A stretch of 64,000 nucleotides of DNA from Saprospiraceae bacterium (GTDB lineage: Bacteria > Bacteroidota > Bacteroidia > Chitinophagales > Saprospiraceae). The stretch spans positions 1 to 64,000 of the forward strand of contig JADJYH010000077.1 in NCBI GenBank assembly GCA_016719855.1, given 5' to 3'. Of this stretch, positions 36,777 to 44,852 are shown piece by piece; the first letter of the stretch is position 1, and each line of letters opens with the position of its first letter. The position numbers were made by a program, and so were the translations under genes. The notes below the pieces were generated by a model. That model saw only the letters and a program-made list of their open reading frames with translations, was not told the DNA's origin and ran no database searches.

Positions 36777-37538
36777 TCAACCATACAATTCATACTTCAC
36801 CTGACCCCGTTCGTAGCCCATTTTTACAATTAAATTGGCAACGGCCTCGTCTACCATTTTTGTCCAGCCGCAGAGGTAGAAGGTGACGTCGGGGCGCTTT
36901 TTTGCATAGTCTTTCAGGTAAATATCGTGGACGTAGCCGTGGTGGCAGCCCTCCCGCACTTCTCTCGACAGGGCGACAGAGTAGCGGAATCCGGGCATTT
37001 TTTGCGCCAGCTCCTCTAATTCTTGTTGGTACAAAATGCCCTCCGCCGTGCGGGTACCGAAGATGAGGTGGATGCCCCGGTGCGGTATTTTTTGGTTAAA
37101 AACCTCCAAAATCATGCTGCGAAACGGTGCGACCCCCGTGCCTGTACAGATTAGCACCAATTCGTTTTCGATGGTTTCTGGCAAGGTGAATGTGCCGTCT
37201 GGCCCTTTGAATTTGATGGCAGTGCCAATTTTTGCCTCATTGAAAAGCCAGCCACTTGCCAGCCCGTCGTCGAGGTGGACGATGCAAAGTTCAATGGTGT
37301 TCATAGTGTCGGCGTGACTCAAAGTCACGCCGACACTTGAAACACTGGGTGGCGCGCTGGCGATGGAGTAGCTGCGCCAGCGCTGGTTGCGCCGCTCACC
37401 GATGGGCAGATCCATCGTGATGAACTGCCCGGCCTTGAAGTCGAAACGCTCCAGGCCTTCCACTTCCAACCAGAAGCGCTTCGTGGTTGGCGAGGCGTCT
37501 TCAATTCGAACTATATTTCCGGTGTGCCACTGGGTCAT
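36777..37538 (-). CDS. FNR-type flavoprotein oxidoreductase with palindrome-encoded insertion
   Basis: 253 residues. FAD-binding domain (RSYSIAS) and NAD(P)-binding domain (ICTGTGVAPFRS; LCGWTKMVD), the pattern of ferredoxin-NADP reductases; no iron-sulfur domain. It moves electrons between NAD(P)H and a one-electron carrier. Between SIASAPP and NTIELCIV, where relatives have a short turn, about 15 residues (SVSSVGVTLSHADTM) are encoded by a perfect palindrome (37305-37337). Start overlaps the kinase gene stop by four bases, so it is the fourth gene of a tightly coupled leftward operon. Confidence 0.9.
   Translation of the reverse strand: MTQWHTGNIVRIEDASPTTKRFWLEVEGLERFDFKAGQFITMDLPIGERRNQRWRSYSIASAPPSVSSVGVTLSHADTMNTIELCIVHLDDGLASGWLFNEAKIGTAIKFKGPDGTFTLPETIENELVLICTGTGVAPFRSMILEVFNQKIPHRGIHLIFGTRTAEGILYQQELEELAQKMPGFRYSVALSREVREGCHHGYVHDIYLKDYAKKRPDVTFYLCGWTKMVDEAVANLIVKMGYERGQVKYELYG
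37305..37337. repeat. Perfect palindrome inside the FNR-type gene
   Basis: Arms AGTGTCGGCGTGACT (37305-37319) and AGTCACGCCGACACT (37323-37337), 15 bases each, spacer CAA. In frame, encoding SVGVTLSHADT. Confidence 0.92.
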
Positions 37539-38488
37539 TTGCGTTGCAAAATTAGGTCGTCAAAAGGCAAGAACACCTCGTAGCCCTTTTCGTTGAAATA
37601 GCGGCGGGTTTCTTCCACCGGGCGGTCGCTAGTGGCCAGCACGAAGTCGCCGCCCCAAGCGCCGAGCGATTTCACCTCTCCCCAAAAGTCGTTGAAAAAC
37701 AGCGATTTAGCTCGAGGCAAGCCGATGGTTTCCGCCACCAGTTCCTCGTGCTGTCGGATGAGGTCGTCGAATTCGGGTAGGGTTTGCGCAGCCAAAAACT
37801 GCCGAGTCAATTGCGAAATTTTGGAGGCTGTCTCAGCTGCCTGCAATCCGCAATCCGCAATCCGCAATCTGTAATTCCGAATGCCTTCCCGACTGTCCTG
37901 TTTTTGCCCTAAATAGATGAAATGCAAGCAGTTGTGAAATGGTGGGTGGAAGTCGCAGACCTCTACTTGCGGCTTCTCGTTTTCCAAACGGTATAAAATC
38001 GGCCCATCCGCCCCGGCGCAGGCCACGTCGTAGCCCGATCCGCCGAACGTTCGTGCAGACAACTCGAACGGGTCAACTTCCGCCCATTTTGCCACCAAAT
38101 AAATCAAAGTGGAACTGGTGCCGAGTCCCCAGAGGCGGGGGAATTCTAGTTGGCAGTTGGCAGTCGGCAGTTGGCAGTCGAGTAAGAAAGTCGGGTTCAG
38201 GTTACGGGCTTCTTGCAGTATTTTTTGGAGGCGTTCCGCAACGGCTGGGTCGGTGGCTTCCGAGGGGGCGAAGTTTTCAGGGTCAAATTTCGCCTCGAAC
38301 CAGCACTCGCCTTTTTCATCCAAGCTGCGCCAGTGGAGCAATCGTAAATCGTCATTCGCAAATCGTAAATCCAAACTTTGTCCAAGCTGTACGGGCAGCG
38401 CCAACGCCAGCGCCCCGTCCAATACGAAGTACTCGGCGGTGAGTAGGAGTTTACCGTGGGCGTGGAAGGAGTTAGAATTCGATTTCAA
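37535..38488 (-). CDS. GYDIA-family GHMP kinase with three heptad-repeat segments
   Basis: 317 residues. GHMP fold: HGKLLLTAEYFVLDGALAL at the start, ATP-loop-like WGLGTSSTLIY, and the family signature GGSGYDVACAGADGP. Bacteroidota-specific relative of mevalonate/phosphomevalonate kinases; substrate not established. Three segments are encoded by tandem heptads: DLRFANDDLRLL (38339-38372), DCQLPTANCQL (38149-38180) and RNYRLRIADCGLQA (37843-37877). They fall where relatives have variable loops, and the frame survives. Overlaps upstream toxin gene and downstream oxidoreductase gene by four bases each. Confidence 0.88.
   Translation of the reverse strand: MKSNSNSFHAHGKLLLTAEYFVLDGALALALPVQLGQSLDLRFANDDLRLLHWRSLDEKGECWFEAKFDPENFAPSEATDPAVAERLQKILQEARNLNPTFLLDCQLPTANCQLEFPRLWGLGTSSTLIYLVAKWAEVDPFELSARTFGGSGYDVACAGADGPILYRLENEKPQVEVCDFHPPFHNCLHFIYLGQKQDSREGIRNYRLRIADCGLQAAETASKISQLTRQFLAAQTLPEFDDLIRQHEELVAETIGLPRAKSLFFNDFWGEVKSLGAWGGDFVLATSDRPVEETRRYFNEKGYEVFLPFDDLILQRK
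37843..37877. repeat. Heptad array GCAATCC inside the GYDIA kinase gene
   Basis: GCAATCC x3, GCAATCT, GTAATTC: five heptads, in frame on the minus strand. Confidence 0.9.
38149..38180. repeat. Heptad array GTTGGCA inside the GYDIA kinase gene
   Basis: GTTGGCA, GTTGGCA, GTCGGCA, GTTGGCA, GTCG: four and a half heptads. Same unit family as the intergenic element at 36045-36098. Confidence 0.92.
38339..38372. repeat. Heptad array TCGTAAA inside the GYDIA kinase gene
   Basis: TCGTAAA, TCGTCAT, TCGCAAA, TCGTAAA preceded by CAA. Nearly identical to the right arms at 15967-15997 and 63837-63870, here in coding sequence. Confidence 0.92.
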
Positions 38489-38838
38489 AGCCTGACAAGG
38501 ATGTTTTGTTGGTTCATTTCGATGACGCTGGCTTTGTCGAACAAGTCAATCAGTTGACTTAAATTGGATTGAAAAAGTTCTAGAAGTGCTTTATTTGAAA
38601 TATTGCCTGTGGTAAGGTAAATGAGCTTCCATGGCTCCTTTCTTATCAGAAAAGTGTTTAAAAAATCAATGTCCTTGCTGATAACCACACGCTTGTTTAA
38701 CATACTTTCCATGCAAACATCTTTGTCTGAAATTCTTGTGTATTTCCCCAAAGAGGTGGCATGAATGACATCATAGCTTTGCGCTGCAAGCCATTTGACG
38801 AGCGAAATCGGTAGTTGTTCATCAACTAAGAACTTCAT
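38485..38838 (-). CDS. DUF5615-type PIN-like toxin
   Basis: 117 residues. N-terminal FLVDEQLPISLVKWLA and ISKDIDFLNTF with later LIYLTTGNIS match the Mut7-C/PIN-like DUF5615 proteins, paired with DUF433 antitoxins. The acidic residues (Asp5, Glu6, the D in SKDIDF) form the likely nuclease site. Overlaps the antitoxin gene and the kinase gene by four bases each, an unusual coupling of a toxin-antitoxin pair to metabolic genes. Confidence 0.88.
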   Translation of the reverse strand: MKFLVDEQLPISLVKWLAAQSYDVIHATSLGKYTRISDKDVCMESMLNKRVVISKDIDFLNTFLIRKEPWKLIYLTTGNISNKALLELFQSNLSQLIDLFDKASVIEMNQQNILVRL

Positions 38839-39065
38839 GCTTCGAGTGGTATGCTTTGAAATTTAGCCAACATGGCAGCATATTGCAGACAGGCTTTTAT
38901 ATCCGCTAATTCCAGCGCAGGGTAATCAGCTAAAATCTCATCAACAGTCATATCACTAGCCATCAGTTCCAGCACCGTGGCCACCATCAGGCGAGAGCCA
39001 CGAACGGTTGGTTTACCGTGGCAAACTTCTGGGTCAATGGTAATACGCTTGATGAGTTCTTGCAT
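38835..39065 (-). CDS. DUF433 antitoxin
   Basis: 76 residues. RITIDPEVCHGKPTVRGSRL is the DUF433 signature, followed by a helical stretch (VDEILADYPALELADIKACL). DUF433 proteins neutralise the adjacent DUF5615 nuclease and probably bind the promoter. Preceded by an exact TAnnTTTG element 15 bases upstream; the transcript would read on through toxin, kinase and oxidoreductase genes. Confidence 0.92.
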   Translation of the reverse strand: MQELIKRITIDPEVCHGKPTVRGSRLMVATVLELMASDMTVDEILADYPALELADIKACLQYAAMLAKFQSIPLEA

Positions 39066-39080
39066 GGTTCAGATTTTTTA

Positions 39081-39088
39081 CAAAAATA
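39081..39088 (-). promoter_or_regulatory. Putative -7 element of the DUF433 operon
   Basis: Minus strand TATTTTTG, exact TAnnTTTG; TTTG 14 bases further upstream is close for a -33 box. Confidence 0.45.
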
Positions 39089-39118
39089 GCATTTTTGCTG
39101 TTCAAAGTTTTTGAAAAC

Positions 39119-40390
39119 CTACAAATCAAACCCAATATCCCCCCTAAAATACTTCCCCTCAAACTGAATCGCTGCCGCATTTTTATTGGAAACCGCCAGC
39201 GCATCCCGGAAAGTTTTACCCAGCGAAGTCACTGCCATGACCCGCCCGCCACTCGTAACCAATTGGTTGCCAACGGTTTTAGTGCCAGCGTGGAAGATGA
39301 TGCTGCCCTCTGTTTTGTCCAAGCCCGTGATGGCCTTGCCCTTGGGGAAGTTGCCGGGATAACCGCCAGAGGCGAGGATGATGGTGGTGGCCGCCCGCTC
39401 GTCCTCTTCGATTTTTACCTCGGAAAGTCGGCGGTCTCGCACGGCCATGAACAGTTCCACGAGGTCGTTTTTCAGGCGGGGCAGCGCGACCTCCGTTTCG
39501 GGGTCGCCCATGCGCACGTTGTACTCGATGACGAACGGGTCATCGCCGACTTTTATCAAACCAATGAAAATAAAGCCTTGATACTCGATTTTTCGCTGTT
39601 TCAGCCCGGCGATGGTGGGCTTGATGATGCGCTCTTCCACTTTTTTCATCATCACAGCGTCCACGAAGGGCGGGGGAGAGACCGCTCCCATGCCGCCGGT
39701 GTTCAGACCGGTGTCGCCTTCGCCGATGCGCTTGTAGTCCTTGGCCACAGGCAGTATTTTGTACGAATCGCCGTCTGTGAGCACAAAAACACTGAACTCA
39801 ATGCCACTGAGGAACTCCTCGACCACCACCTTCCGGCTCGAACTGCCAAACTTTCCGCCGAGCATTTCTGCCATTTCTGCCACGGCTTCGTCCCGGTCTT
39901 GGCAGATGACGACGCCCTTCCCAGCAGCCAACCCATCGGCCTTCAGCACGATGGGTAGCGTGGCTTTTTTCTTCAAAAAACTGAGCGCCGAAGCCGGCCT
40001 AGTAGCGAAAAACTCCCGGTAACCTGCCGTTGGGATGTTGAAATCCTGCATGAACTTCTTAGCGTACGCCTTGCTGCCCTCCAGCTTCGCCCCCTGCATG
40101 CTTGGTCCAATCACCGCCACATGAGAGGTGCTGCGGAATTTGCGCAGGTAGTTCCAGACTCCGTTGACGAGTGGCGCTTCGGGACCCACGACGACCATCT
40201 GGATGCCGTTTTCCAACACGAAGTCGTGGACGGCGGCGTTGTCTTCCGGGTCGAGCGGCACGTTTTCACCGCAGGTTGCCGTGCCGGGATTGCCGGGGCC
40301 AATGTAGAGCTTGGTGCAGTGCGGGCTTTGGCTGATTTTCCAGGCGAAGGCGTGTTCCCTGCCGCCGCCGCCGAGGAGGAGTATTTTCAT
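39119..40390 (-). CDS. purD: Phosphoribosylamine-glycine ligase
   Basis: 423 residues from the ATG at 40390 (MKILLLGGGGREHAFAWKI), the conserved PurD N-terminus; an earlier in-frame start would add unrelated residues encoded by repeat sequence. ATP-grasp enzyme: joins glycine to 5-phosphoribosylamine in purine synthesis. Visible: GPGNPGT, VLKADGLAAGKGV, TGGMGAVSPPPF and EYNVRMGDPE. Normal length. Confidence 0.97.
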   Translation of the reverse strand: MKILLLGGGGREHAFAWKISQSPHCTKLYIGPGNPGTATCGENVPLDPEDNAAVHDFVLENGIQMVVVGPEAPLVNGVWNYLRKFRSTSHVAVIGPSMQGAKLEGSKAYAKKFMQDFNIPTAGYREFFATRPASALSFLKKKATLPIVLKADGLAAGKGVVICQDRDEAVAEMAEMLGGKFGSSSRKVVVEEFLSGIEFSVFVLTDGDSYKILPVAKDYKRIGEGDTGLNTGGMGAVSPPPFVDAVMMKKVEERIIKPTIAGLKQRKIEYQGFIFIGLIKVGDDPFVIEYNVRMGDPETEVALPRLKNDLVELFMAVRDRRLSEVKIEEDERAATTIILASGGYPGNFPKGKAITGLDKTEGSIIFHAGTKTVGNQLVTSGGRVMAVTSLGKTFRDALAVSNKNAAAIQFEGKYFRGDIGFDL

Positions 40391-40435
40391 TGACGATTTA
40401 CGATTTTGCCTGCCTACCGTCAGGCAGGGATTTGC
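40388..40435. repeat. Heptad fragment and hairpin in the purD leader
   Basis: ACGATTTACGATT (TCGTAAA family, from about 40391) next to GCCTGCC-TACCGTC-AGGCAGG and TTTGCGAAT. Looks like a heptad element with a second small hairpin (CCTGCC/GGCAGG) in the middle. Confidence 0.7.
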
Positions 40436-40443
40436 GAATGGGG

Positions 40444-40451
40444 CAAAGATA
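40444..40451 (-). promoter_or_regulatory. Putative -7 element of purD
   Basis: Minus strand TATCTTTG, exact TAnnTTTG, 53 bases upstream of the start; the repeat lies in the resulting leader. Confidence 0.45.
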
Positions 40452-40558
40452 TGGTTTGAGCTGAAACAGTAGCTTGAACAGGGGCTTTTGATGAAAATCA
40501 TCGCAACCTTTCGAAGGAGAACCTGTTTCTTGGACAAAATTCAACAATAAAACACCGC

Positions 40559-41014
40559 ATGACACAACTTAAATCAGGCGACAAAGCACCAAATTTCAAG
40601 AGTACTGACGAACAGGGCAACCTTGTTTCATTGGCCGATTTCAAGGATAAGAAGCTCGTTCTTTATTTTTATCCTGCCGACAGCACGCCCACCTGCACAG
40701 TGGAGGCCTGCAACCTGCGGGACAATTTCGAGGTGCTCCGCAAAGCAGGCTACCACGTCCTAGGCGTCAGCCCGGACAGCGCCAAAAAGCACCAAAGTTT
40801 CATCAAGAAACACAGCCTGCCCTTTCCACTGCTGATGGACGAAGACCACGCCATCATCAAAGCCTACGACGTTTGGGGCCCGAAAGTGACCTTCGGCAAG
40901 GCTTACGACGGGCTGATGCGCACCACTTTTCTCATTAATGAAAAAGGCGTCATCGAGCGGGTGATAGACAAGGTGGAGTCGAAGCGACATGCAGAGCAGA
41001 TTTTGGCGGGATAA
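40559..41014 (+). CDS. Thioredoxin-dependent peroxiredoxin (PrxQ/Bcp)
   Basis: 151 residues. Reduces hydroperoxides in the cytoplasm. Peroxidatic Cys46 in PADSTPTCTVEAC and resolving Cys51 five residues later, the PrxQ arrangement, where the usual sequence is TPGCTxEAC. Rest of the fold is intact (GVSPDSAKKHQSF, PFPLLMDEDH, RTTFLINEKGVI). Normal length. Stop is followed at once by palindromic element B. Confidence 0.95.
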   Translation: MTQLKSGDKAPNFKSTDEQGNLVSLADFKDKKLVLYFYPADSTPTCTVEACNLRDNFEVLRKAGYHVLGVSPDSAKKHQSFIKKHSLPFPLLMDEDHAIIKAYDVWGPKVTFGKAYDGLMRTTFLINEKGVIERVIDKVESKRHAEQILAG

Positions 41015-41097
41015 GGATTTCTAAGCCCGAAGGGATTGGAAAGCCTGGCCAAGATAGATGTCGTTTGGCTTAGAAATCCCTTCGGGCTTTCCAATCC
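41015..41097. repeat. Modular palindromic element, copy B
   Basis: Left: GGATTTCTAAGCC-CGAAG-GGATTGGAAAGCC (41015-41045). Right: GGCTTAGAAATCC-CTTCG-GGCTTTCCAATCC (41067-41097). The same two 13-base modules as copy A (11252-11335), but ordered so that module 1 pairs with 1 and 2 with 2 only in crossed, not nested, fashion; an imperfect full hairpin with two 3-base internal loops is the alternative. Confidence 0.9.
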
Positions 41098-41122
41098 AAC
41101 TGCCCAAATTGCCAGAAACTGC

Positions 41123-41130
41123 TATGTTTG
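41123..41130 (+). promoter_or_regulatory. Putative -7 element of the nucleotidyltransferase gene
   Basis: TATGTTTG, exact TAnnTTTG, 42 bases before the start. Confidence 0.45.
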
Positions 41131-41172
41131 CGCCCACTTTTTACTTTAACCTTTTTACTTTTTCCTTCATTT

Positions 41173-42072
41173 ATGAAACCCACACTACTCATACTTGCCG
41201 CAGGAATGGGCAGCCGCTACGGTGGCCTAAAACAACTCGACGAAGTCGGTCAAGCTGGCGAAGCTATCATGGACTACTCGATTTACGATGCGCTGAAGGC
41301 GGGCTTCGGCAAGGTTGTGTTCGTCATTCGGCGAGATTTTGAGCAGGAATTTAAGGACAAAATCGGTAGTCGCTGGGAGGGCAAAATCGCTGTGGACTAC
41401 GCCTTTCAAGGCCCAGATACTTATGTGCCATCGGTGGCTGGGCAGGTGGAACGGGCCAAGCCCTGGGGCACTGGACATGCCGTGCTGGTGGCGAAGGACG
41501 TGGTGAAGGAGCCTTTCGTGGCCATCAATGCCGACGATTTTTACGGGTACGCAGGTTTTGAAAAAATGGCCAAGTTCCTCTCAAACGACTGTAAGCCAAC
41601 GAATTATGCGATGGTCGGCTATGTTTTGAATAATACCCTTTCGGAAAATGGTGCCGTATCCCGTGGCGTCTGTTCCATGGACGAAAACAACCTGCTGCGC
41701 ACCGTGACAGAATGTACGGGCATTGAGGAAACAGCCGAAGGCATTTTTTACAATGGTGAAAACGGAAAGACCCCGCTCGATGGCAAGTCGCTCGTCTCGA
41801 TGAACATCTGGGGTTTCCATCCGCATATTTTCGAGTTGTTACACGAAGGCTTCAATGAATTTGTGGAGAAAAACGCCACCAACCCAAAAGCGGAATTTTA
41901 TATCTCCAGCTATGCGAATGACCTTATCAACAGCGGCACGGCCACCTTCGAGGTGCTGCCCAACGACGAAAAATGGTACGGCGTCACCTATCGGGAAGAC
42001 AAGGAAATGGTGCAGGCGGCGTTTGCGGAGATGACGGGGAGGGGGGTGTATCCGGTGGGGTTGTGGAAGTGA
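41173..42072 (+). CDS. Sugar-phosphate nucleotidyltransferase-like protein
   Basis: 299 residues from the ATG at 41173 (MKPTLLILAAGMGSRYGGLK), the conserved nucleotide-binding loop. Second landmark GTGHAVLVAKDVV and metal-binding Asp in VAINADDFYG; later MNIWGFHPHIFELL. Related to glucose-1-phosphate transferases, used for activated sugars, but the substrate is not identifiable. An upstream start at 41128 would include the promoter and is unlikely. Ends 6 bases before the convergent YdjM-type gene. Confidence 0.88.
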   Translation: MKPTLLILAAGMGSRYGGLKQLDEVGQAGEAIMDYSIYDALKAGFGKVVFVIRRDFEQEFKDKIGSRWEGKIAVDYAFQGPDTYVPSVAGQVERAKPWGTGHAVLVAKDVVKEPFVAINADDFYGYAGFEKMAKFLSNDCKPTNYAMVGYVLNNTLSENGAVSRGVCSMDENNLLRTVTECTGIEETAEGIFYNGENGKTPLDGKSLVSMNIWGFHPHIFELLHEGFNEFVEKNATNPKAEFYISSYANDLINSGTATFEVLPNDEKWYGVTYREDKEMVQAAFAEMTGRGVYPVGLWK

Positions 42073-42078
42073 AATTGC

Positions 42079-43302
42079 TCACTCGCTGCCCCTCGCCATC
42101 ACCCTGTCCATGTATTTTGAAAACGCATCCCCGCTAATCTTCCTTCCTTCCTTTGACTGCGTGGCCTCCAGCTTGCCATCCTTTTCTTCCAAGATGAACT
42201 TAAAAACATAGTCGTTCTCGTCCTTGAAGCCCTCTTGGAACGAGCCGTAGCGCATATCGTTGTACTGCAAGCGGCCATCCTTCCGCACGATGACGTTGTA
42301 GAAATCCTTCGAGAACCAGCGCAGGGTTTTTAGCGTCGGGTCGTTCTCGAAGCCCGCCAGTTTCTCGTGGTTTTTCGGAATGACGTTGAAGTTTTTCACC
42401 CGTTTATCCTCGCTAAAAAACGTGTAATAGCCGTGGTAGTAAGCCGTATCGCCTTCGGCAACGCCGAGCCAGAGAGCGTTGTTCAGGATGGTCGGGCCGG
42501 ACATCATGCGCTGGTACTCGATGCCCTCCTTTGCCAACGATTCCTTGAAGATGCGCTCGAATTCCGCCTTGTGATAAAACGTGAACGCCATGTACGCCGA
42601 ACTGAGCGCAATGCCCGTCCAGTTGGCGATGCGCCTCGCCCGTTTTTCCCTCGCAATAAATGCCGCCACGATGAAGCCCAACGATAGTGGAATCGTGTAG
42701 GCGGGGTCGGCCACGGAGATATTGTCCCAGCTCACCCGGTAATCGCTGAACGGCTGGAAAAGTTGCGTGCCATAGACCGTGAAGCAGTCCAAAATAGGGT
42801 GGGTGAAAATGGATACGAAGAACAGCCATACCCAGTTCCAACGGCTTGCTTCCACTGGTAGGAGTTCTTGCGTCACGTACTTTTTCCAAATCAAAAAAGC
42901 AAGCCCGCCGCCAATCAGCACGGCCACTGCCAGATGCCCCCAAGTCTGCACCGCATCTCGGAAAATGAAGCGGATACCGAGCATCAGCAGTAAGTAAAAC
43001 ACTAGGACAGCGGCCATGACAAAGCCCTTGTAACCCGTTCGTCGGTACGAACCGCTGCGGTACAGCCACTCGACCAGCAATCCCAAGCCCAGCGCCGCCA
43101 GCACTGCAAACGTGATGCTGTGCATGAAGCCCCGGTGGAACGCCAGCGCTGTTATTTCATCGGTGAAAAAAGAGGCGGCCACATCGAAGTCGGGCAGGAT
43201 GCCACCAAAGGCGCCCCAGACCATGGCCCGGTTGCCGACTTTTTTGCCTAAAACTACCTCGCCGCAGGCGGCACCGAGGGCAAGCTGAGTAAAAGTATCC
43301 AA
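42079..43302 (-). CDS. YdjM/DUF457-type membrane metal-dependent hydrolase
   Basis: 407 residues. N-terminal MDTFTQLALGAACGEVVLG, then LPDFDVAASFF and HRGFMHSITFAVLAALG, with membrane helices to about residue 250, and THPILDCFTVYGTQL: the His/Asp set of the YdjM family. C-terminal soluble part of about 150 residues. Function not established. Adjacent to an inverted heptad repeat three bases before its start, so its leader is unusual. Confidence 0.88.
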   Translation of the reverse strand: MDTFTQLALGAACGEVVLGKKVGNRAMVWGAFGGILPDFDVAASFFTDEITALAFHRGFMHSITFAVLAALGLGLLVEWLYRSGSYRRTGYKGFVMAAVLVFYLLLMLGIRFIFRDAVQTWGHLAVAVLIGGGLAFLIWKKYVTQELLPVEASRWNWVWLFFVSIFTHPILDCFTVYGTQLFQPFSDYRVSWDNISVADPAYTIPLSLGFIVAAFIAREKRARRIANWTGIALSSAYMAFTFYHKAEFERIFKESLAKEGIEYQRMMSGPTILNNALWLGVAEGDTAYYHGYYTFFSEDKRVKNFNVIPKNHEKLAGFENDPTLKTLRWFSKDFYNVIVRKDGRLQYNDMRYGSFQEGFKDENDYVFKFILEEKDGKLEATQSKEGRKISGDAFSKYMDRVMARGSE

Positions 43303-43305
43303 AAG

Positions 43306-43382
43306 GAGTTATGAGTTATGAGCGATGAGTTATGAGCGAGGGGCCAGAGCTACTCATAACTCATCGCTCATAACTCATAACT
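43306..43382. repeat. Inverted heptad repeat (GAGTTAT family)
   Basis: Left: GAGTTAT, GAGTTAT, GAGCGAT, GAGTTAT, GAGCGAG (43306-43340). Right: CTCATAA, CTCATCG, CTCATAA, CTCATAA (43353-43380). Near-perfect hairpin filling the gap between proS and the YdjM-type gene, same strand. Unit family shared with 6025-6099. Confidence 0.93.
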
Positions 43383-43385
43383 AAA

Positions 43386-44852
43386 TCAATAGGCTCTTGC
43401 GAAAAGCACCCGCTCTTTCGACGGCTTGCCGGAATAGACGCACATGCCATCCTCCTGCGGGTTGTTAAGCGGGATGCAGCGGATGGTGGCCTTGGTCAGT
43501 TCCTTGATTTTCAGTTCCGTCTCCGAAGTGCCGTCCCAGTGGGCGCTCACGAAGCCGCCCTTGCCGTCCAACACGGACTTGAAGTCGTCAAAATTGTCAA
43601 CCGAGGTGGTGTGCTCGGCACGGTAAGCCAAGGAGCGGTCGAACAGGTTCTGCTGAATCTCGTCGAGCAGTGCAATGATGCGGTCGGCGATGCCCTCCAC
43701 TGGGTAGTTTGTCTTTTCCTTGGTGTCACGGCGGGCCACTTCCACCTTGCCCTCGGCGAGGTCACGGGCACCGATGCCGAGGCGCACGGGGATGCCGTTC
43801 ATCTCGTGTTCGGCGAACTTGAAGCCGGGGCGCTTTTGGTCGTCCATGTCGTATTTCACCCGGATGCCCTTGGCTTTCAGCTCTTTCATCAGCTTGTCGG
43901 CAGCTTCGTCAATCTCTGGCGTTGGCTTTGGGATGGGCACGATGACCACCTGCGTCGGGGCTATTTTTGGTGGCAAAACAAGGCCGTCGTCGTCCGAGTG
44001 GGTCATGATGAGTGCCCCGACGAGGCGGGTGCTGACGCCCCACGACGTTGCCCACACGTACTCTTGTTGGTTCTCTTTGTTGGAAAATTTCACGTCAAAC
44101 GCCTTCGCAAAATTTTGTCCCAAGAAGTGGGAAGTGCCCGCTTGCAGCGCCTTGCCATCCTGCATCAGCGCCTCTATACAATACGTGTCCTCGGCCCCGG
44201 CGAAGCGCTCGTTGGCGGTCTTCACGCCCTTGACAACGGGCATGGCCATCCACTCTTCGGCAAATGTGGCGTACACGTCGAGCATGGTGCGGGTCTCGGC
44301 CACGGCCTCCTCGCGGGTGGCATGGGCGGTGTGCCCCTCCTGCCAAAGGAACTCCGTAGTGCGCAGAAACAGGCGGGTGCGCATCTCCCAGCGAACCACG
44401 TTTGCCCATTGGTTGATGAGCAACGGGAGGTCACGGTAGCTGTTTATCCAAGTGCGGTAGGTGTCCCAGATGATGGTCTCGGAAGTGGGACGAACGATAA
44501 GTTCCTCCTCCAGCTTCGCCGATGGGTCAACGATGACACCGCTGCCGTCCGGGGCGTTCATCAGACGGTGGTGGGTGATCACGGCGCACTCCTTGGCGAA
44601 GCCCTCAACATGCTGTGCCTCTCTGCTGAGGAAGCTTTTTGGAATGAACAATGGGAAATAGGCGTTGACGTGCCCGGTTTCTTTGAACATGCGGTCGAGC
44701 TGTGCCTGCACATTTTCCCAAATCGCATAGCCGTTCGGCTTGATGACCATGCAGCCCCGCACTGCCGAGTTGTCGGCGAGGTTGGCTTTTTGGACGATGT
44801 CAATGTACCATTGAGAATAATTTTCCTCTCTGGATGTGATTTCTTTTGCCAT
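43386..44852 (-). CDS. proS: Prolyl-tRNA synthetase
   Basis: 488 residues. Charges tRNA-Pro; class II. The eukaryote/archaeal-like type without editing domain: motif 2 region RWEMRTRLFLRTTEFLWQEG (20 residues), QAGTSHFLGQNFAKAF, motif 3 with MTHSDDDGLVLPP, anticodon-binding domain and a C-terminal extension to RVLFARAY. ATG at 44852 gives MAKEITSREENYSQWY. Normal length, no frameshift. Confidence 0.97.
   Translation of the reverse strand: MAKEITSREENYSQWYIDIVQKANLADNSAVRGCMVIKPNGYAIWENVQAQLDRMFKETGHVNAYFPLFIPKSFLSREAQHVEGFAKECAVITHHRLMNAPDGSGVIVDPSAKLEEELIVRPTSETIIWDTYRTWINSYRDLPLLINQWANVVRWEMRTRLFLRTTEFLWQEGHTAHATREEAVAETRTMLDVYATFAEEWMAMPVVKGVKTANERFAGAEDTYCIEALMQDGKALQAGTSHFLGQNFAKAFDVKFSNKENQQEYVWATSWGVSTRLVGALIMTHSDDDGLVLPPKIAPTQVVIVPIPKPTPEIDEAADKLMKELKAKGIRVKYDMDDQKRPGFKFAEHEMNGIPVRLGIGARDLAEGKVEVARRDTKEKTNYPVEGIADRIIALLDEIQQNLFDRSLAYRAEHTTSVDNFDDFKSVLDGKGGFVSAHWDGTSETELKIKELTKATIRCIPLNNPQEDGMCVYSGKPSKERVLFARAY

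Noticed and set aside
37843..38372. CRISPR or VNTR array
   Set aside because: Only 7-base units in short runs within a coding frame; no spacers.
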